This document shows positions 38,621-43,249 of a DNA stretch of 43,249 nucleotides, piece by piece. The notes beneath the pieces are model-generated. The model had not been told where the DNA came from, made no database searches, and worked only from the letters and a program-made list of their open reading frames with translations. Source of the DNA: Nemertoderma westbladi (taxonomy: Eukaryota > Xenacoelomorpha > Nemertodermatida > Nemertodermatidae); NCBI GenBank assembly GCA_032718475.1, contig JAUCBJ010005838.1, positions 1-43,249 of the forward strand, in the 5' to 3' direction. Made by a program: the position numbers and the translations under genes. How positions within the stretch are numbered: the stretch's first letter is position 1; each line of letters begins with the position of its first letter.

Positions 38621-40099
38621 CTAAATGATGGCATAAAATTCCTTTATTCGTTTCAGTTTTTCCCGCAATGTTAGCGATTGGAGGTCGAAGCAGGCCGCAA
38701 TGAAATCAGCGTTCCCAATATCTGTGAAGGTCGGCGCGCCCATAACCATCCGGTTTAAGATGGAGTCCTTCGCGTAGCGGTATATTAGAATGGACTCGAG
38801 CCGTGGTAGAGGGTGCTCGGTGGAGGCCGCTCTGTAGCCGCCGAGAACCCCTGGGTAGGAGCCTCTCCCCCGTCTCCCGGACAGGCTGGCGATTGCCAGG
38901 GATGCAAACGCGCTCTGGAGGGCTTTGTTGGGGCACTCGTTGTACCGCACGAGTGTACCAACCGATAGCCGGAAAGCCTCCAGCGAGATGGGTTTCAGCT
39001 GGGTTAGGTGGTAGAGTGTTGAGTTCCCAATGTACGGTCCAACACACAGCAGACTCCTGAGGGCGTTCCTGTAAACCACGTCGAGTTTTCCCAATTCAGT
39101 TTGAGTGAACGCCCCGATGTTGAGTTTCAATGAGTACAGGGCAGCCGGTAGAGCGACGGCGCGCCACAGGTTGGCAACGGTCGCCGCCGGCAGCCACCGG
39201 GTCGTCCAGCCCTTCGCCTGGAACATCCGTGCGAGGGCGATTATCTTCTGGGCCGAGGCGCCCATAGGGTTGGTCTGCGACTGGGCCAGGTTATAGCCGA
39301 GGAAGGTCCAGGATTTACTGCGCGGGAACAGCGGTTTGCCAAGCCGGAGGAAGGACGGTTGGTGTCAATTCCTTTGGTTTGAAAATACCGTCCACTTAAT
39401 TTTACTAGATTCGACCGACAGTTTTATATCATTGGCGGACTTGCTGAAGACCATAAATAGAGTTTCCATATCTTTTGGATTGTTCGTCATTAGCAAGAAA
39501 TCGTCCGCATATGATATGGCTCCCAACCATATTGAATTGATTGTATACCCTACATGGGATTCCTCTAGGTTGTCCAGTATGCTTCTTGTGTACAGGTTGA
39601 ATAGGATCGGTGATAACAAGGATCCCTGTTTAACGCCTCGTCGAACAGAGATTCCGTCACGATCGATCAGGCCGTCGAACTTTAGGTACAAGGTGCTGGC
39701 CATGTAGTAATTGAGCACGGTGGCGACGATGTGAGGGTTAACGAACTCCATCATCTTCCGACCCAATGTATCATAGTCCACGGAGTCGAACGCAGCCTCT
39801 ATGTCTAGCTGGCAGATGTACAATTGGGACCCTCTCACTAAGTTACTCTCAATGCTTTCCAGAACTGTAGCTATGGCGATGTCGCACCCAATCCTGCTGC
39901 GATACGCTGTCTGATTGTCGTGTAGTTTTATACCGCCCAGAAACTCTGCAAGTATCACCCGCTCAAAGACCTTTGCCCAGATGCTAATCGAGGCAATTGG
40001 TCTGTATGACCCTGTACAAAATAGATCCCGCTGTTTTCCTTTGTACAGACTCGAGATTACTGAGTTGCCAAACAGCGTCGGTACTTGTTTCAGTATACA
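38621..40099 (-). pseudogene. LINE reverse transcriptase (second family), one in-frame stop, 5' truncated
   Basis: A single minus-strand frame runs from about 40099 to the stop at 38621 with only one internal TGA (39365-39367). Reverse transcriptase motifs are SYRPIASISIWAKVFE, QLDIEAAFDSVD (catalytic Asp), RRGVKQGSLLSPILFNLY and ISYADDFLL (catalytic Asp pair). A C-terminal thumb-like region follows, with SWTFLGYNLA, YRNALRSLLCVG and a long helical end. It is unrelated in detail to the RTE-like copy at 7345-10250. The 5' side, with the endonuclease, is missing: the reading stops exactly where the palindromic element starts at about 40100. The clade is not assigned. One stop and an otherwise open frame suggest moderate age. 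Confidence 0.85.
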
Positions 40100-40724
40100 T
40101 TATACAAATATATCATCTTATATGTAATTTATATTTTCTGGAATGCCCTTCCCTTATATTGTTATATATATTTTATTATTTATTATAGATAATCTATAAT
40201 TATAGTTTCGTTGAATTACACCTACTGTATTATACAAGACAATTTTATATTACAGTAGCATTAGGGCGACGATTTTGAACATTACTTCGGCGAAGACGGC
40301 GAAATTTTGCAAACGTCGCGATTTTTTCTAAGATTGTCCACCTACAGTATAGTATTCGTAAACACAAAATTTCGCGAAGATCTCGACGTTTGCGAAGTTA
40401 AATTTTGTGTTTACCAACATTGTGGAGCTTCGCAAACGTCGCGATCTTCGCGAATGTTCTAGAAGATTTTTAAAAAGTAAGAAAATCTATAATTAAAAAT
40501 ATATTTTTAAAATTTTTCTATAACAAAATATATTTTAGTTCTAGATAAAAAATATTTTTAAATAACATAGCTAACATGTTCTATAGTATATATTAGTATG
40601 ACATTAGTATGACAGATTAGTATTGTTCACAGAATGTTATGGTACCGGTATATTTATTATACATGTTATACAGATGGTCTAAAAAAATATTCTAGAAGTC
40701 CATGAATGAATTCGTTAGGTTTGG

Positions 40725-40830
40725 GTTTAAGTTTGGTTAGGGTTTTGTGGGTTTATATTTATATGGGTTTATGGTTAGGGTTAGTGTTAGGGATAAGGAT
40801 AGAGTTCGGGTTAGGGTTGGGTTTGAAAAT
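40725..40830 (+). repeat. Degenerate telomere-like TTAGGG tract
   Basis: TTAGGG at 40737, 40775, 40787 and 40811, within G/T-rich sequence with many GGGTTT and GGTTAG variants. It lies in the unpaired core of the palindromic element. TTAGGG is the common animal telomere repeat, so this could be an interstitial telomere-like insertion or chance G/T-rich sequence. Confidence 0.65.
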
Positions 40831-41110
40831 ATTCTAGAACATATTAGCGATTTATTTAAAAATACGTTTTTCCCTAGACCTAATATATTTTGTTCCAGAA
40901 CAGTTATAAAAAATGTTTGTTAGTTATCGATTTTCTTACTTTTATAAAATATTCTAGAACATTCGCAAAGATCGCGACGTTTGCGAAGCTCCACCTATAG
41001 TATTGGTAAACACAAAAGATCAGTTGATCAGATCAAAAAAAAAAATCGCGACGTTTGCTAAATTTCGCGATCTTCGCCGAAGAAATGTTCAAAATCGTTG
41101 CCTTACTCTA

Positions 41111-41429
41111 CAGTAGTCCATTCGACATTAATTTAGATGCATTTGGCAATGAATCCTTGGAGCCATATGCAGAGATGTGTAGAGAATAGATTACTTACTT
41201 CCCATTCTCTTTATGCAGAGATGTGTAGAGAATAGATTACTTACTTCCCATTCTCTTTATGCAGAGATGTGTAGAGAATAGATTACTTACTTCCCGTTCT
41301 CTTTATGCAGATATGTGTAGAGAATAGATTACTTTCTTCCCGTTCTCTGTCAAGAGATTAACAACTGTACTTGGTACGGCTCCATGGATTCATAGCCAAA
41401 GGCATGTTAAAGTCGAATGGACTATACTG
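41111..41429. mobile_element. 319-bp MITE with CAGT ends and TA target duplication
   Basis: The ends are CAGTAGTCCATTCGAC (41111) and GTCGAATGGACTATACTG (to 41429). Inverted similarity extends about 55 bp to GGAGCCATA/TACGGCTCC. TA flanks both sides (41109-41110, 41430-41431), as for Tc1/mariner-type transposition. It lies inside the right arm of the palindromic element. The body is a four-copy 46-bp repeat; no protein is encoded. Confidence 0.85.
41167..41350. repeat. 46-bp tandem repeat, four copies, inside the MITE
   Basis: Units start at 41167, 41213, 41259 and 41305 (ATGCAGAGATGTGTAGAGAA...), the last slightly diverged. Each unit can pair AGAGAAT with ATTCTCT internally (third and fourth units have one mismatch). 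Confidence 0.95.
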
Positions 41430-41570
41430 TAATATTTGTGTAGTATAATACAGTACATCAACGAAATTATAATTATAGATTAACTATAATAAATAATAAA
41501 ATATATAAGGGCATTCCAGAAATATATATATATAAATTATAAGATAATATTTATGTATTTTGCAAGGTAG

Positions 41571-43249
41571 GTGTTCTAGAACTACAAGGCCATGCACATG
41601 CAGCCGTGCGGGACTGGAGGCAAACTATTTTTTATTATATTTCATAATTTATAATCACTCATTTTACCAACACTATAACAAATTTAGGAAAATTATATTC
41701 TAGAAATATAATTATTATAAATTCATTATTGCGTTGTACATATTTTCGATAAGGCGTTCTAAACTGTAGGTCATGACGGCGGAGTTTACAAAGCAAAACC
41801 ACACTGGAAATTTAATATAAATGCCAAATAAAAACACCTCTGCATATTAATAAATTGAACATTCATTTTTGTTCCTCAAACGCTAACCAAAACCAAATCA
41901 AATTGATTGCATGTTAAACATTCTAGAACGTTAGCTAGTACTAAATATTAGTAGTTCTAGAACGCCTTGGTATTTTGACTTTTGACTGGATAATGTAAAA
42001 GCGTCCTAAGTCCTAAGTAAGCTCTCATTTATTTTTTCCCTCATTATTTAGCTACAAGCGTTTGAAAAATTGGTCCCCGTCGATGTTGCACCAATTACAC
42101 CGCAGTTATTCGTCCCCCGTAAATAAACACACCATATTCTGGAACATTTTGTTAATGTATGGGTAAACTACGTAACAGTATGATTAAAGAGGTATTACTT
42201 TGTTGCCCATCTACATAGGAGAACAAAATGTTCCAAAATATGGTGGTGTATTTATTAAATCTAATAATTTGGAATAGATTGAATAGGCAACATTAAAAGC
42301 AAGAATATCAGGGAAAGCGTGTTTTAGGGATGGACTGGCGCAGTTTGGATGTAGTGAATACACATTCGTGCGTGGGGCCTTCGCGCAGCACGGGGCTCAG
42401 TTATGAGATACAAATTAAAATTGACTGATTCAGTCACAAAATGGCAAAACCGCCAATTAACCAAACCGTAAATTATCCAAATCGCCAATTAATCAAAAGA
42501 GGGAATCGTCTCTCCCATTCAACATCTTAATCTCCTGCACCCCAACCCAAAGTCGCAAAGAGGATTGATGTAAGGCAGGTATTGACAGAAAATTTGTGTT
42601 TTAAAAGTTATATATTTTAGGCGTCGAGGTGACCTAATTTGTAAGAAATATTAAATCATACCTTAAGCCGATAGTATTGATACTGAAATATTAATTTATC
42701 ATGTCAACACCTCAACGAAATTATTCAGCTAATTATTCTAAAGAATCACGATTAAATACTCAGCCAATCATTTTGTGAGATAAACAACAAAACAAGCATA
42801 TTAATCTGGCTACTTATACTGCTGAGTGCTACCTGTCATATAGATGAAATTACCCCCCCCCACCCCACCCCACCCCCAGTCGCACCATTTAGTATCCATA
42901 TTCAATAATTTAATACGAGTGATATTATTGATAGTTTTAAATGATTTTTGCCATGCCGAATTATTTCGTTTGATATTATTGGTCATTTTAAATAATGTTT
43001 TCCAACTTAATTATTACGTTTGATATTATTGATCGATTTAAATAATGTTTCAAAACAATGCTTAATATTATAGGTTGATTTAAAACATAAATACAGCTAG
43101 TCTCTGCTGTCCTGTACTCAGATACTGCAGTACTACTGGTATAGTGCACAGTGGTACCGGTACGGTAAAGTGAAGAATGTATAGAAGCAGAGAAGTGAAT
43201 CATTAAGAGATCAGCTGATTTAATAACTACATTTAATATTTATTTTTTA
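41571..43249. other. AT-rich intergenic sequence, no gene seen
   Basis: No supported ORF. TTCTAGAA-type palindromes recur (41573, 41698, 41940, 41957). A GC-richer patch at 42335-42400 has an A-box-like TGGCGCAGTTTGG, but no partner B box was found. A C-rich interrupted run lies at about 42851-42880, and three related AATTATT(A/T)CGTTTGATATTATTG-type units lie at about 42910-43040. Confidence 0.55.

Larger units (their letters stand above)
40100..41570. mobile_element. Large palindromic (fold-back/MITE-like) element with TTAGGG-rich core
   Basis: The left arm, about 40105-40585, matches the reverse complement of 40835-41109 plus 41431-41565. Matching landmarks are TTCTGGAATGCCCTT (40136) with AAGGGCATTCCAGAA (about 41508), GATTTTGAACATTACTTCGG (40271) with the complement near 41080, and AAACGTCGCGAT on both sides. 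Arms of about 400-480 bp flank a core of about 250 bp. No transposase is present. The right arm is interrupted by a smaller MITE. The exact ends and target duplication were not determined. Confidence 0.8.

Noticed and set aside
38803-39060. Plus-strand 85-codon ORF across the second LINE
   Set aside because: Shadow of the minus-strand reverse transcriptase C-terminal region.
40725-40830. True chromosome end at the TTAGGG tract
   Set aside because: Repeats are degenerate, only about 100 bp, and flanked on both sides by ordinary sequence.
41167-41350. CRISPR-like regular repeats
   Set aside because: Units are directly adjacent with no unique spacers, inside a MITE of a eukaryotic genome.

Overview
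The window looks like nuclear DNA of a metazoan, probably a marine invertebrate. It is AT-rich, sparse in genes and full of nested transposable elements, with long introns or intergenic DNA, microsatellites and the host-type palindromes TAGGCCTA and ACCGGT repeated throughout the flanks. An echinoderm-like or other non-vertebrate deuterostome is my guess from composition and element types; it is not proven. No bacterial operons, rRNA or tRNA genes were seen.

Layout. Positions 1-7300 are host-like: a 202-codon orphan ORF (1446-2054), a complete intronless OGFOD3-like 2-oxoglutarate/Fe(II) oxygenase (2646-3578), an orphan ORF at 4297-4770 and a Ser-rich probable terminal exon (5963-6474). At 7345-10250 lies a decayed RTE-like LINE on the minus strand. 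Positions 10250-33290 are a three-level nest. The oldest layer is a minus-strand retroelement polyprotein C-terminus, whose halves lie at 32904-33290 and 10362-10814. It is split by LTR element A (10815-32903; 592-bp LTRs; 5-bp target duplication TTCGC/CTCGC). Element A's 5' LTR is in turn split by LTR element B (11082-25492; 1607-bp LTRs; 5-bp target duplication CATCC). The dating is consistent: I count about 14 differences between the two A LTRs (about 2.4%) and 4 between the two B LTRs (about 0.25%).

Element B is a full-length BEL/Pao element: leader ORFs, gag, DNG-type protease, reverse transcriptase with YVDD, RNase H, integrase and a DUF5641-type tail. One stop codon and two single-base shifts break it. 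Between integrase and the 3' LTR it carries an extra large ORF (21164-23614, one TGA) that resembles an RNase D/WRN-type 3'-5' exonuclease fused to a CCHC zinc knuckle. Each B LTR contains six copies of a roughly 70-bp unit centred on a hairpin (best copies have a UUCG tetraloop), and a 26-bp motif recurs in the LTR, in gag and in the extra ORF in different reading frames. This is the strongest candidate for something undescribed.

Element A is a BEL-type gag-protease element with no reverse transcriptase, RNase H or integrase. In their place the protease ORF ends with Cys-Pro-Glu-Glu repeats and a hydrophobic segment. Its gag is interrupted many times and contains three long poly-G tracts, so A probably depended on an autonomous partner.

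Positions 33291-38600 are mostly non-coding, with one LTR-like core promoter, one possible minus-strand terminal exon and several short tandem repeats. At 38621-40099 is a second LINE reverse transcriptase (minus, one stop). It is cut by a large palindromic (fold-back/MITE) element at about 40100-41570 with a TTAGGG-rich core, itself invaded by a 319-bp TA-flanked MITE. The rest, to 43249, shows no gene.
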